Below are positions 1-11,409 of a stretch of 64,000 nt of DNA, one piece after another. The stretch is taken from NCBI GenBank assembly GCA_963678705.1, contig OY783207.1, forward strand, positions 6,200,001-6,264,000, given 5' to 3'. The notes beneath the pieces are model-generated. The model made no database searches, had not been told where the DNA came from, and was given only the letters and a program-made list of their open reading frames with translations. The DNA is from Panorpa germanica. Lineage: Eukaryota > Arthropoda > Insecta > Mecoptera > Panorpidae. A program made the translations under genes and the position numbers. Position 1 is the first letter of the stretch; each line of letters opens with the position of its first letter.

Positions 1-184
1 AGTAAGAAGCACTTATGTATGAGGAGTATGAAAGAAAAAGAGACAGATATATGAGCGATTAACTGGTATAGGACGGAATTATGTTTACGAAGAATATCCC
101 CCTACTTGTAAACAAAATTCAGCCAGAGAAATAGAACCAGTTCGACTGCCATATTGAAAATAATGATCTACACAGTTTTTTTTA

Positions 185-490
185 TATATCTTGAAAACTA
201 TAAATCCTACAAAAATTTTGTAAAAAACTCTTTGGTAGACAATAATATTATCTACAACTTTTAATAATAACTTTTTGTTATAACTTTTATAATAAAAAAG
301 TTATAAGCAGAAATATATCCTCAATGTTTTATGAACAGACTGTATGTCGTTTAATTTAAGATAGATTTTTGCTTATAACTTTTTTATTATAAAAGTTAAA
401 ACAAAAAGTAATTAACAAAAGTTGTAAATAATTTATTATCTACAAAACACTCTTTCAAATTTGTTTGTGGAAGTTATAGTTTTTGAGATA
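185..490. repeat. Long foldback (inverted-repeat) element
   Basis: Two arms of about 130-140 bases (roughly 185-325 and 361-490) are imperfect reverse complements around a spacer of about 35 bases. The outer ends pair as TATCTTGAAAACTATAA against TTATAGTTTTTGAGATA; the inner ends pair across TTATAACTTTTATAATAAAA. No reading frame of note lies inside. A diverged one-arm relative appears at 9045-9140. It is probably a foldback-type MITE; no target duplication could be fixed. Confidence 0.65.
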
Positions 491-540
491 AGCAAAAGAA
501 ACTGATTTTTAAATGGGTTATTGATTTTTCTAAATGAAGA

Positions 541-1056
541 AAAAAGAAAATTAACTTTCTCTCCATAATTTAAAATAAATAAATAAATAAAATATTAAAA
601 ATAATTATTAGTTTTACAAATTAACAAAAATTGATTTCATTTTTTTATAATATAAAAATATTTGCAATAAATGTAAACAAAATAAAATTAAAATAATATT
701 TTAATGACGAGTGTAAAGCAAATATAATAGCTTTGATTATTTTATTTATTCATAATTTGATATAAATATTTATTTTGGGTTTTGTTTATCAACAAACTGT
801 GTTGTATAAAAATTAAATTGAAATTTGGAATTATTAATGTTGAAATCCGAAAAACCAATAAATTATTTATTATTTATGAATCGATTTTCATTAATAAATT
901 TCTATCGTGATTGTATACTGCTCATATGTAACACGTTCCGGAATATTAAAGTTTTTTCTTAATTTAATAAAACATTTGAACAACTTTTATAAAGTAAGTT
1001 AGTAATATGTTTCTAGTCTTATATAATATTAAAGACACCAATGTAAGAAGGTTTGC
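541..1056. other. AT-rich stretch without recognisable content
   Basis: Runs of A and T with short AAAT repeats. I see no gene, inverted ends or splice-like signals here. Confidence 0.5.
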
Positions 1057-1344
1057 TTATTCCCAGGCGCTGTCGCTCAGCATTTTATGGTGTTTGCACT
1101 TATGCAAGTACTTTTTAACAGGACCGCAACAGTGATCCAGTGAAATATTATTTGTAAGTTCTCTAAGCAAGCATAACCTGGAAATATGGAAAAATTTGGG
1201 AGGGCCTCTCCCTTTTACTGCTTCTTCAAAAGAATATTTGTTTGCTCTCACGCCAAATACGTCTTTAAAAGTCAATACTGGTGGGCTGACATCCTGTCCA
1301 ATAATGTGTGGAATAATACAAAGATAAAAATGTTTTGTGGACAT
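1057..1344 (-). CDS. Unrecognised 95-codon open frame, possible coding remnant
   Basis: I do not recognise this product. The frame begins with an ATG and reads 95 codons to TAA. Its middle part (about residues 17-50) is less AT-biased than most chance frames here and includes GQDVSPPVLTFKD followed by a basic/glycine stretch. The phrase PPVLTFK is loosely reminiscent of the region after the first Asp in pogo/Tigger-type DDE transposases, but the expected downstream motif is absent, so that reading is weak. A splice-acceptor-like TTGGACAG sits inside at about 1297-1304 on the minus strand, so the true coding part, if any, may begin there. It may be a transposon exon relic or chance. Confidence 0.2.
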   Translation of the reverse strand: MSTKHFYLCIIPHIIGQDVSPPVLTFKDVFGVRANKYSFEEAVKGRGPPKFFHISRLCLLRELTNNISLDHCCGPVKKYLHKCKHHKMLSDSAWE

Positions 1345-1477
1345 AAGAAGTTATAAAACCATTAACACAAAAAGATAAATATTTTTTATTCATTTCATTC
1401 GCTTTGACATGGACAATTAAAAAATATATGAAATAATAGAACTTACTAATATAAGAATTGTATGTTGACAAGTGCGT

Positions 1478-2060
1478 GCGCTAACCCGCATTGATGCGGA
1501 CCAGTGAATGCCTATCTTAAGCGTTCATAGCGTCACCCCACGACCTTGTTATATCTCTGAATTATATAACACGGCTAGCTTATAAATCAAAGTACTTTAT
1601 GTAAGAACATGTCAACCGACCAGTCGAATTCGAGACACTTTTAATGAATAAAAACTTGCAGAACTTGAAACAAAAGAGTAATTACAGTGCGTTGAACTTA
1701 CTACCGCGCAACGCCCCACTACTCCCCTCTTCACCTTTCTCTCAGACTCCGTACCTCGTGGTGGTTATTTCTCAGGTACACGAGTATTTCTGTTTGCTTT
1801 CATCTGCTGTGTTACTCATGATACCAACTTAGCGTTTTTGTTGGCTACTAATAGTGTTGTGATTATGCGGAACGGTGGGGTTGCCGTCTCTGCCACTGCC
1901 TCTGCCGTTACCAACGACACTGCCACTGCACTCTGTAGTTCATGAGCTGCATGTACTATGGACTCTTGGACAGGGATGGCCAAACTATGCAAACGAGTGT
2001 AATTGTAGTAGAGCATACATTGTAGTATTGTATACATTATTTTTTTTTAGAATTTGAGGC
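1478..2060. other. GC-richer patch with short CTGCC repeats
   Basis: More GC than its surroundings. It holds a small perfect hairpin, CCGCAT TG ATGCGG (about 1487-1500), and a run of CTGCCACTGCC/CTGCCGTT repeats at 1880-1932, where both strands stay open by low complexity. The ACCCGCATTG phrase resembles a stretch seen in some insect SINEs, but nothing around it confirms that. No gene is supported. Confidence 0.3.
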
Positions 2061-3137
2061 GATTTCAACTTCAAGATCATGTTCGCCTGAAGTTAATTTA
2101 TTTTAATTAAATTTGGTTTATTATTTTTATATCTATAAGGAATTCGAGCACTTTTTTAATTCCTTCCGGATTATCTGAAAGTATGCCCTTAAGTTCCCCA
2201 CTGATGCTGTGTTTTGTTCTTTGCGTTTGATATTGTGGACCCGAATATTTATTGTCTGAACTTTTGACACATTCGTTTAAATAAAATACGTGTTAGGTTA
2301 TACTTGTTTATTATAACATAAATACATGGCAAAAGTTGTTAATTATTTGGAATAAAAGCATGTATGCTACCTTACATTCAAATAATATTTAATTCTAAAA
2401 TTTTATTATTTTATAGCAAATCTAACGGTTTTAATTGTTAAAAATAGCTTTTTAAGATTCTATAATTCGTTAAATCAAGTTTTATGAGACGCAAAGGTAG
2501 ATTTATTTTTCAAAACGCATTAAAATACGTCATGAAACGTTGAATACCAAGTAAAATCGTTTACGTAACAGGTAACCTTTTTAATGTTAGCTACATCTCT
2601 TAAATAATGTTAGATATACGTATAATTCAGTCGGCAGAAAATTCGTTACATTGGATTTCCTAATATCCGGTGGAATATTTCATGTATCATATACTATGAT
2701 TTAAAAGGTTTTGTGATAACAATAAATAAATGTATGCTTTAAAATACTATGTAAATGTACCGCAAGAATTACCGTTGCTATTGTATAAATCTATAACAGA
2801 TATGGAGAATTTTTCTTTTTTAAATTTAATTCTGTAAAACGAGGTTTCTCCATCCCTGGTTTCAGGATTAAAGAATCACAGAGCGAGCGAGTAGATAATG
2901 TAGTACAGTTAGTTAAAAGGACGGAAATAATTATATTAAAAAAGTTAATTTATAAGTACACACATAAAAAGTTTCTTTGACTTTGACTATTTGAAAATAA
3001 CTTTGTTTAAGCAACGGAAATTTACATATATCAGAAAATTGTATGTCAATGTTTTTACCACGTGAATCTACCTGTAATATTTCATATATTATTTACTGAA
3101 ATATTTTTTATTAATACAATGTTTTAGGTTCTTAATC
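2061..3137. other. AT-rich non-coding stretch
   Basis: No open frame above chance, no paired inverted ends and no match to the repeat families found elsewhere in the window. Confidence 0.45.
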
Positions 3138-3140
3138 TAA

Positions 3141-3484
3141 TGCCGGTTTTACACCAGAGAGACAGTTCAATAAAACACGAACAAAAATACCAAGCTGTTT
3201 TAGTAAACAAAACACATTCATAAAATCAAAGGAAAACATGTTTGTTGTTGTTTTTAGTCTGCTTGGTTTGAACACGGACTTTTGTTTTTTGTGAACATTT
3301 GCGCTGTGTTGTTTATCATATTTATAGTTTTTATGGGACACACAGAAAAATACCAAAAATAAAACCAGTCTGTTCAGTATGAACAGTCTGTTTACGAAAA
3401 ACAGTACTGTTTTTTTATGTTTTTGTTTTATTTTGTGACAACAAAACTGTTTTCAAAACTGTCTCTCTGGTTGGTAAACCGGCA
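3141..3484. mobile_element. PIF/Harbinger-like MITE, 344 bp
   Basis: The ends are inverted repeats of about 27 bases: the left end starts TGCCGGTTTTACACCAGAGA and the right end is its imperfect complement, ending in CCGGCA. The element is flanked by a direct TAA on each side (3138-3140 and 3485-3487). Three-base TWA duplications are the established signature of PIF/Harbinger elements. No transposase frame fits inside, so it is non-autonomous. It contains a perfect 18-base palindrome, AAAAACAGTACTGTTTTT (3397-3414). Open frames inside are shadows. Confidence 0.75.
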
Positions 3485-3539
3485 TAAGAGGTTGTTTTAT
3501 TATTTTAAAACTACAAAAAGAATTTATTTCGATAATATA

Positions 3540-3775
3540 TGTAGGTTTTTTAATCTACATTAGTAGTTTTTGAATCCATTCCCATCTCGGTACAGACTCC
3601 GCTTTGCAGGTTAGAATTAACAACCACGTGTTGCGATTCTATTATGCTGCCTATAACTATTCAATCACTATTGATAGCTCACAATTTGTAGACATTATCT
3701 CTAACCATCTGTTGAGATCATAATCTGTAGGTTTTGACTCTGCACACATCCCGGTTCGAGTCCCAATTTGTAGGT
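3540..3775 (+). repeat. tRNA-Met-like SINE remnants, two tandem pieces
   Basis: The stretch TTGAGATCATAATCTGTAGG (3712-3731) resembles the anticodon arm of elongator tRNA-Met (CAU), and a perfect RNA polymerase III B-box, GGTTCGAGTCC, follows at 3753-3763. The gap between them is about 15 bases longer than in a tRNA and the T-stem has mismatches, so this is not a working tRNA. A second, more decayed copy of the right half lies at about 3567-3600 (TTTTTGAATCC, CATCTCGGTACAGACTCC). I infer a tRNA-derived SINE or tRNA pseudogene. Confidence 0.4.
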
Positions 3776-3790
3776 ACTTTCCACAATTAT

Positions 3791-5230
3791 AAGTTACAAT
3801 TAACATCAGCCTCCAGTTGATGTACAATACAACAATATAGTTTCTTATGAACGAATAAACACATAATTTGGCTATTACTAGTTTAATCACTTATCAAAGT
3901 CACAATATTACATCTACATAAAGTTAATTAATCTTAATTATATTTACAACAAAATACACTAGATTAAATACGATATAGTTCTTTACAATGTTTTACTTGT
4001 CTTTGCATTACACGCGTAATACACAGTACAATTGTCCAATAGTTAACAACACAATATTCCTAATGAAAATACACCTTAGTACTAAACATTAAATTTGCTG
4101 TCTAACTCTATTGTTCACAATAATCCCAATATCAATTATATTACACCTAGTAATTAATTAACTATGATTTTAACACACAAAAATAACAACCAAATGCAAC
4201 TAGCATTCTTCAATCGCCATTTTTACTTCAGACTGCTTTTGCACACGACACATCGTACGTATATCAGCTAACGCCCTTGATGTCGTCATCTTTTACAGCT
4301 AGCTAGTGAACGGCGTCCTGACCAGTTCGCTTTGGCGTTCTGCCTCGCGTTCACTTGCTTGTCTCAGCAAAGATTTACACCTAGGTTACAGTTTTCTTAT
4401 TGCTATTTCTTAAAACTAAATATAATCTAACTTAAAATTAATCTATCTTAAAAAATAACCCCACATATATATAGTTTTGTATATTGAAGATGACCTTTCA
4501 CAACGAGTCGAAAGCTTATTTTATAATTGTTGTAATAAATTATGTGTTCCTAATAAAAAAGAGTTGTTTTTCTAATTATATAACTTACGATATATGTATA
4601 TGTATATACATTTATGTACACAACATTAAAGTGAATTGCATGTTGTTCCAATTGTTTGTTATTATTTTGATACCAGAGTATAACATATCATATTTTAAAT
4701 TGAATCTAAATATAGCATGCGCTCTACATATGCATTTAAACGTCATTCCGTTGCATTGACGTCACGACACCTATACAAACTACACATTATTATGCACATG
4801 TGGCAGAAATGAACGAGTAAATCAGAGAACATAAGTAATTACAAGTATTAATTATTCATTCCTTTAAACACTGCAGCTCTCATTCCCTGGTTGTGACTCT
4901 CGTTTTTCCTGGATTACACTTACACATCACTGAAACCTGTAAAATGTTCAAATCATGAACTACTCGTACAGGAACAAGTAGCGCAACATTTATAATGTCA
5001 GACTGTTAACGGGTTAATTACAAAATGTTCATTACACTGGTTTTAGACTCGAGAAGCAAACACAAGTTAAGTTGCTCATGATGTGAAGCAGACAAGTTGA
5101 GACTTGCGAATTCTAATATCATTTTATGTGACGTATTGTCTTGGTGATATTGAAAGCAGGTTTGCTCCTAGATATAAGGTTCTAGTATCATTTTGTGGTG
5201 CTTACAAATTGTATTTTAAGGGAGGGTTAA
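3791..5230. other. AT-rich stretch with one GC-richer patch
   Basis: The only departure from plain AT-rich sequence is 4220-4385, which is GC-richer and includes AGCTAGCT and several CGTTC/GCGTTC words. It could be an old transposon end or a regulatory patch. No terminal repeats or coding frame support a firmer call. Confidence 0.3.
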
Positions 5231-5234
5231 AGTT

Positions 5235-5880
5235 TAAACTTTCTTCAATTTTGTTTATATTAATGTACAACATATTAAGTTTATTGTGTGAAAATTTGAA
5301 GTCGATTGGAGTAAAACTGTCGGAGATATAGAGTTTTAAGTCTTCACCTAGCTGATCTGGTTTCGTCTAACTTTAAAACTTTTAAACGCGTTTTCTCACA
5401 CTTAGATTTTTCAGAGTCGGTGCCATCTCTAGCTCAAAATCCACTGGATTGCACACTCTTTCTTTACATAAATGCCGAGGTAACGCTGTCGAGTTTTTTT
5501 TAATTTTAACGTATTTTAAAATAACAAAGTTTCTGATTGTTTTCATGAAAAAACGGTATTTTGACTTTTAAGTACTGTAAAAAATCAATAAAAAAGAAAA
5601 AACACGACAGCGTTACCTGCAGAAACTTATCAACTAATGAAATCATCTTCGATTCTCGATTTCAGAAAATCCAGTGATGAGTTATGATATTTTTGTGACG
5701 TCTGCAGAGATTTGCTGTCAATGCCTCATTTCTTAATATTTATTTATGAAAATTTCACAAAGTATTCTTCAAATGTTATTTTATCATGCAGTAATTATAG
5801 AAATAATTATTTATTTACTGTGTCGTCAAAAAACATTATCGAAAATATGCTTTTTTTTCATCGCTTTGACCTAAAGTTAT
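5235..5880. repeat. Dispersed ~640-bp repeat, copy 1, with internal inverted repeat
   Basis: Much of this stretch recurs at 55985-56640, and its first ~110 bases recur at 21236-21370. Shared landmarks include TTGAAGTCGATTGGAGTAAA, the phrase GGAGATATAGAGTTTTAAGTC, AAATGCCGAGGTAACGCTGT and TGTGTCGTCAAAAAACAT. This copy has two facing arms, AGGTAACGCTGTCG (about 5478-5491) and CGACAGCGTTACCT (about 5606-5619), 14-base perfect complements separated by about 115 bases; the copy near 56 kb has lost the second arm. Terminal inverted repeats were not found, so the class is unknown. Confidence 0.7.
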
Positions 5881-6599
5881 TAATATTATTTCCTTATGTA
5901 ACTAAACATATATTAGATTGACAAATTTAGAATATTTTGTTTAGTAGTTTATTATTTATAAGCAAGAGTATTATATTATATTAATTTTTAAAATGAGTGT
6001 ACCATACTCTATTGTTTTGCTTCTTATTTGTATTATTTTTTTAATATTATAACTCGTTTATAGAAACAAAGTAGGTATACCTCCATTGTTTGCCTTACAA
6101 AGGATTAATTCTATCATGCCTTCAATCATGTGGTCGCTGGAAATTGCTATTTAAAATTAACAATGTATTCAAATGAAAATACTAAGAAAAACAGAACAAA
6201 AACCTTGTGTTCTTTTACTTTATAAATTCTAAGATAGTTGTACTTATAAAATTTACAAAATTTTATTCATTAATTTTTTACTAAGGTCTCATCTATTTGT
6301 TTTATTCAACAGACGTCTTTAATATTCAACTTTAAATACAATTTCTTTAGAAGAATAAGCCAGACGTTGATTATGAAAGATCAAATAGAATAAGAAGTTT
6401 TCCACTTTAGTTTTCTATATAGAAACAATAAATAAAAGAACATTTGTAACTTAGTAGTAGAACACTTGTTTTAGAGTTGTTCAACAACAATTTCACAGAA
6501 AGATATATAATAATATAATTAAAACTATTCTAGAATACATTTTTGATCATAATTATCTTCTACAACGTAGTATTAACATATCTATTGTCAAGTTTTTCG
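5881..6599. other. AT-rich non-coding stretch
   Basis: Nothing recognisable: no paired ends, no coding frame, no GC-rich patch. Confidence 0.4.
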
Positions 6600-7030
6600 T
6601 TCCTTTCCTCTATTCTGCCATCAACCTCTTTCCTTCACTGCCTCCCTTTAATAACTGCACAATATTCTTCTCGCTCATTACTTTTTCCTGACAAGAAAAC
6701 TTAATGTGCTCCAGTGTTTCAATCTCCGTTCCGCACTCTCTACACATTCTTTCATCTCTACTTGCCCAGTATCTGTTTCTTTTCTGTGTCTTTTTCTCTT
6801 AAGTAATATGGTATCTCTCTCTCCCAAATCCTTTTATATCTTGTGTTGTAATTGCTCCTCTCGATTTTTGCATTCTTTCCTGTTGCTGTATCTCCTTAGC
6901 TCATCTTCCACACTTGCGCCTCTTTAGCGTCTTCTTCTCTCTGCTTCCTCGATCGCCATTCCATTCCTTTCATAATACTTCTTTCTCTTTTTCGGGCCTC
7001 CCCCCACTCCCCCTTCTTCGCTTCTCGGAT
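6600..7030 (-). pseudogene. LINE (R1/Jockey-like) ORF2 C-terminal fragment, decayed
   Basis: On the minus strand the sequence translates in pieces to the end of a non-LTR retrotransposon polyprotein. A frame around 6690-6780 gives RYWASRDE followed by the terminal Cys-His motif CRECGTEIETLEHIKFSC (pattern C-x2-C-x7-H-x4-C), then a lysine/glutamate-rich tail. This motif closes ORF2 in R1- and Jockey-type LINEs. The same element lies in plus orientation at 54350-55060; against it, this copy lacks about 46 bases that encode an IARFRLGNE-type segment just upstream of RYWAS, and the join is out of frame. Upstream sequence to about 7030 is purine-rich on the minus strand and probably more of the same ORF, frameshifted. 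It is non-functional. Confidence 0.75.
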
Positions 7031-9379
7031 AGTAATACATAAATGACCGTGATAACTACGGTGAGTGTTATTTGGTTATTTATTACCAACACAAAGACAC
7101 TGTTGCCACATCACTATTACTATCTCACAAATAACTCATAAACATTAGTATTCTCTATAAGAGCTCGTGTTAAAATTAAAAAAAATTGAATTCGTCTTTT
7201 ATATAAACGGTGTGCTCAATTTTAACATATATAGGCTCATTTGATTTGCATTTATTCAAAGAAGTTTAAAAATTCTTTTGATTTTATTACCTCTGACTGA
7301 CACAAACTTAATCCAATCTTTGTGGTAGTAATGAAATTGCATTGACTCTAAAAGAAACTTTCAAAAGTATAGTTTACTTATAGAAAACTTCAAATATTAA
7401 GAAATAGGATATTCATCAAAATAAAAATATCGCAATACTTCTAAAGTCAAAACTTATGTGATATAGTTACATGCATATGATGCTACAAACTACCATTCTA
7501 TCTTGTAACATATTGAATTTTAAAATATTTATGTTAGTTTTAGTACAACTACTATCAGAGAATGGGAAACAAATGTTTTTTGAATATATGTACATAAAAA
7601 CGAGATAAAAATACTTGTAAATCAAAAACTTTTGACATAGACCCAGTGAAATATTATATTTTTTATTTAAAGCCACAAATCAGTTTAAAACCACCTAAAA
7701 ACCTACATACCTGTAAAAGCCTGTTCTTTAAGCGTGCCATACTTATTCTCCTGCTAGATTTGTCCTTAAATCTCAGCTGCGCACGCTTCATCCTTTTTTC
7801 AATGGTAATCCTTTTCTATTATTCCATCTTCAGGTTCTTAAGCAACACTGCAGAATATGCCCAAACAAAGAACATCTTTATTCTTCTTGAATTGAATATA
7901 CATATACAAAAGTACCCTTCTTTTACATCCCTTAACACAAATATTGGGTTGTATTATATATATATGCATATAATACTTCAGCCCCCTTTGTTGTTATAAA
8001 AATATGTACGAGTATATGATAATATTTGATTTAGTCAGTTTAAATAAATTCGAAATTAAAATACATACCGTCTTAAACAAATACTTAGTAAATAAATGAA
8101 TAAAAAGTTAGGCATATATTTTATTTAATAATAATAATTATAACACAATAAAATTTACAATGTTTCAGTCCACAAAGTGTGACAGGATCTGACAAGGAGG
8201 AGGATGAGTTATAAGCTTCGTAACTGCACATTTAATCTAAAATCGTAAAAATATAATTTTTGTAAATTATCGTTGTAGATATTAATGAATGTGAAGTCTT
8301 AATCAAAGGTACTCGAAGACATAAAACACTACAAGTAATTTAATATAAAAAAAAACTTTAATATTAAGCTTTATCTTAGTTTAACCTTAGATGCTTCTCG
8401 TTGTGATGTTGAAACATGATTAATTTGCAAGTAAGTGCGTTCTAACAAAAACTAATATTGAGTATGCTGTCACAAAGTTCTTAACGAAACAAGTTTTTAG
8501 TGACGTAGATGCTCTTTGCCTGTTTTTGAAGTGGCTTAAATTCGAGTTCGCCAAATGTTGAGCAATAAATAAGTCGAGAGCACACTGCAATCAACATTTT
8601 CATGCTCGGTGATAAAAGTATTTTGGGGATTTAATATTTAAAGAGCTAGCACATGTATGCTATAATCATTCCCTTATCAACATTTTTATCTTTTTTTGTA
8701 GTCTCTTTGAATACCCCATTATATTGGATTACAGCAGTGTTTCTTAATCTTTTAGAAGTCTGAAAAGAATTTTAATTTTCTGTCAATTTCAATGTACGAA
8801 GATGTTTGAAAGTATATATAACTAGTCCAGAAAATTTAATTAATTACTTGTATTTATTTATTTTACTAATATATCAATTATTATTTTAATTAGATAATAA
8901 GTGCATAATATTTTGGGTAGTAGAAATTTTCTTTTTCCATCATGTAAAGAAATCTACTCTGGATTTAAAATTCAATTTTTGGCGTGAAGGTCTCCCCCAT
9001 TCGCTCGCCATCTTTAAAATAAGGTTGTATTCAGTTTCTTTATGTATCTTAAAAACCAGAACTCTCACAACAATATTGTAAAGATCTCTTTCAAGATAAT
9101 ATTATCTATTTAACTCAACTTCTAAAATAGGAAAGTTATGTCTTAAATTGAGTCACTTAATTGACTCTTTTTATAAACTGATTTTCGAAAAACACTTGTC
9201 AAGTCATTATTTTCTGAATGATTTATGAACACACGAAATTGAGATTTTTCTATTGTTTTGAAAATTAAAAAGTAGAGTCAAAACCACTATAGCTCCTAAA
9301 GTAATGTTTGGAATATGAATTGATAATATCCTTTTGCTGTAGTTAAAAACAAATTGGTAAAGTATTTTCATAATTTCAG
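7031..9379. other. Mostly AT-rich stretch with minor remnants
   Basis: Three things stand out. On the minus strand a short basic open stretch (about 7806-7711) ends in a donor-like CAG|GTATGT near 7711, but stops upstream and no good acceptor make it doubtful as an exon. A short AT alternation lies at 7951-7975. At 9045-9140 there is a diverged relative of the left arm of the 185-490 foldback. A 117-codon plus-strand frame at 7646-7999 is pyrimidine-rich, low in complexity and not convincing. Confidence 0.35.
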
Positions 9380-9427
9380 GAAAGACTTGCGAACAACTCT
9401 GATTCAGAGCCACTGGCTTAAGAGCTG
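9380..9427 (+). other. Candidate 48-nt internal exon
   Basis: The segment is bounded by an acceptor-like ATAATTTCAG (ending at 9379) and a full consensus donor, GAGCTG|GTAAGTCC (GT at 9428). It is 48 nt, a multiple of three, and one frame of three is open, reading KDLRTTLIQSHWLKS between split codons. The other two frames contain stops. The DNA from 9428 to about 9550 stays GC-richer than its surroundings. The product is not recognised; conservation in a relative or RNA reads would decide. Confidence 0.3.
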
Positions 9428-9549
9428 GTAAGTCCATCACGACATGTGCGGTGCATTTATCTTCCTAAGCTCTGATTGGCTGAGGTTCGAAACATCTGCT
9501 CACCGTCTTCGCCGTCGGCTATCTTCTTGCAACAAGCTGCTTCATTCGT
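9428..9549 (+). promoter_or_regulatory. GC-richer patch, possible first exon or promoter
   Basis: This patch contains an inverted CCAAT box (GATTGGCTGAGG, about 9473-9484), CG-containing words (CCGTCTTCGCCGTCGGC) and ends at a donor-like CGT|GTAAGT (GT at 9550). That could be a non-coding first exon followed by an intron, close to the candidate exon just upstream. No TATA box or initiator could be assigned, so the reading is inference. Confidence 0.22.
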
Positions 9550-11409
9550 GTAAGTAACCTTGAATTTGTTTACGTTCAAATCTTTTGATTTATCTTTCAA
9601 ATATTTTAGATAGTTTGATTTTAAACCTAATTTAGCAACTTATAGCAGATGTTATGTATCGTATTTCGGACCACTAAAGCCAATTAATTGATACACTAAA
9701 TCGTTTATTATATCGTAAATTTAAAAGTGGTTTTAATTAGTTTGTTTACTGCACACCTTGATTACCATAAGTCTTGTATCTATTTCACAATTATACATAA
9801 AATATTTTATATTCGGGGTGATAATTAGAAATTCGGTGAACTAATTGAATGGAACATCCACAAATCTGCCTGAGGGACCTGAGTTCCTTTTGTTTTTATT
9901 TTCATAACATTATTGACTTTCTAGAAGGTAAACGTTCACTTTTTTCGCCCAGTTCATGATTCGCGGTTGGTGGACAACCCAAACACCAATATTTTATATT
10001 TCCTGTCTGCAGGATTCACCCTATTACGGTCATTTTTCCAAGGTCATCCTGTCAATTCACTTTTATATTGGATACATCGTATTACAAATTTTATTTATAG
10101 CATCTAAGAGTTTCCTCTTCTTCCAAGCTGAGTGACGGGCAGCCTACTATGTTCACTCCAAATTTGTATTTATAGCCACTTATACCCTCTTGGTTATCTC
10201 TAGTCAGAATTTGTGTTGTAATAATTTAACCGGGAGATCTGACACGTGTGAAGAAATCCTTTCTTGACATTACAATTAAATCCTCACAATTCAGAAAACG
10301 CATGGAGCAACTTTGTAAAAGGATATGAGTTTATCTTAACTTTCATTTAAATTTTCTACGTGTATATACAGTTATATAGCATTTACTTATAATTTACATG
10401 TAAATGCAGTGGCGTATTTAGTGCTAAGCACACGCGCCTGTGGCTCTGCAATTAAATATAATGTTATGGTTGAAATGAATAATTTAAAAAATGAGAATGA
10501 TTGATGTACACAGAATAATTTGGGCTCTGCGTTACAAGTTAGAAACACTAAAGCCCAGTACTAGAAGCACGTTATCTGTCATCAATGCAACAGGCGTCTG
10601 ACTAAACGTATACAAGTTACATCTAATAAAGGACAAAACCTTAAATGTAAATAAATAATACGATGAAAATAAAAATCCACTACTGTCAAAATGTATATGT
10701 TACGTAAATATGTATATATTCTACGTTTGTGGTACAATATAGTAATTTAATCATCCTCTTCAATATTTTAGTTCAGTACATTTACTAAATGCTCTTTGTC
10801 AATTCTACAAATGAATAAGTTTTTAATCAAATAAGATCAAAGAGTAAGTATCGTTATCAATTAACTTAAGGGTGACACAAGTATCTATCTATATGTAGTT
10901 CTATTTCTACATCGATAACACTGGTACTGAAAATTCCATTATACCCATCGAGTCGTAGAGTTTGTTATAGAACTCGTAAGTAAAATTAGATTTTCATCAT
11001 TATTATATTACTAACAATCTATTTTATCCATCCGTTTTGTTGGAGTAGATGAAACGACGAATATTCGCTAAAGAAGAACAAAACTATTTACATTATGTGA
11101 CGTGTTAATTCTATTATCATATAAATAGATTCAAACTGACTTTAGCTGATAGGTTTAATTTAAGATCGTCGTCTTTAGAGTATCGCTATACTTACTATTA
11201 AACTAAGTGTGAAGTTGAGTGGTATTCCCAGCTACTGACTTTTAGTTTTAATTTTATAAGCTTAAAGAAATAAGAATAATTATATTAAATATTTTATTAA
11301 ATTATTAAATAATAAGTTTAATCTTACACTTAAGACTACAACTCAGAAGTGGGATTGAAATTTCGTTCGTTCACCGGAAAGTTTTCCTTTTGATTGAACC
11401 GAAATTTAA
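9550..11409. other. AT-rich stretch with a hydrophobic short ORF and a possible hAT end
   Basis: An ATG-started 59-codon frame at 9956-10135 (plus) encodes a hydrophobic peptide with one likely membrane segment. Frames of this size arise by chance here, although an acceptor-like TTTCCTGTCTGCAG ends at 10012 inside it. At 10392-10405 lies a perfect palindrome, ATTTACATGTAAAT, directly before CAGTGGCGTATTTAG (10407), which looks like a hAT-type terminus, but no partner end was found. Confidence 0.3.

Noticed and set aside
3690-3775. A functional tRNA-Met gene
   Set aside because: The T-stem is mismatched, the anticodon-to-B-box distance is about 15 bases too long, and no acceptor stem could be paired.
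7711-7806. Minus-strand basic stretch ending in CAG|GTATGT, considered as an exon
   Set aside because: Stops close all frames after the nearest good acceptor, and the peptide shows no family resemblance.
7646-7999. 117-codon plus-strand open frame
   Set aside because: Pyrimidine-rich, leucine/isoleucine-biased translation with no motif; looks like a composition effect.
9956-10135. 59-codon ORF with a hydrophobic segment
   Set aside because: Frames of this size occur about once per kilobase here; hydrophobicity follows from T-rich codons.
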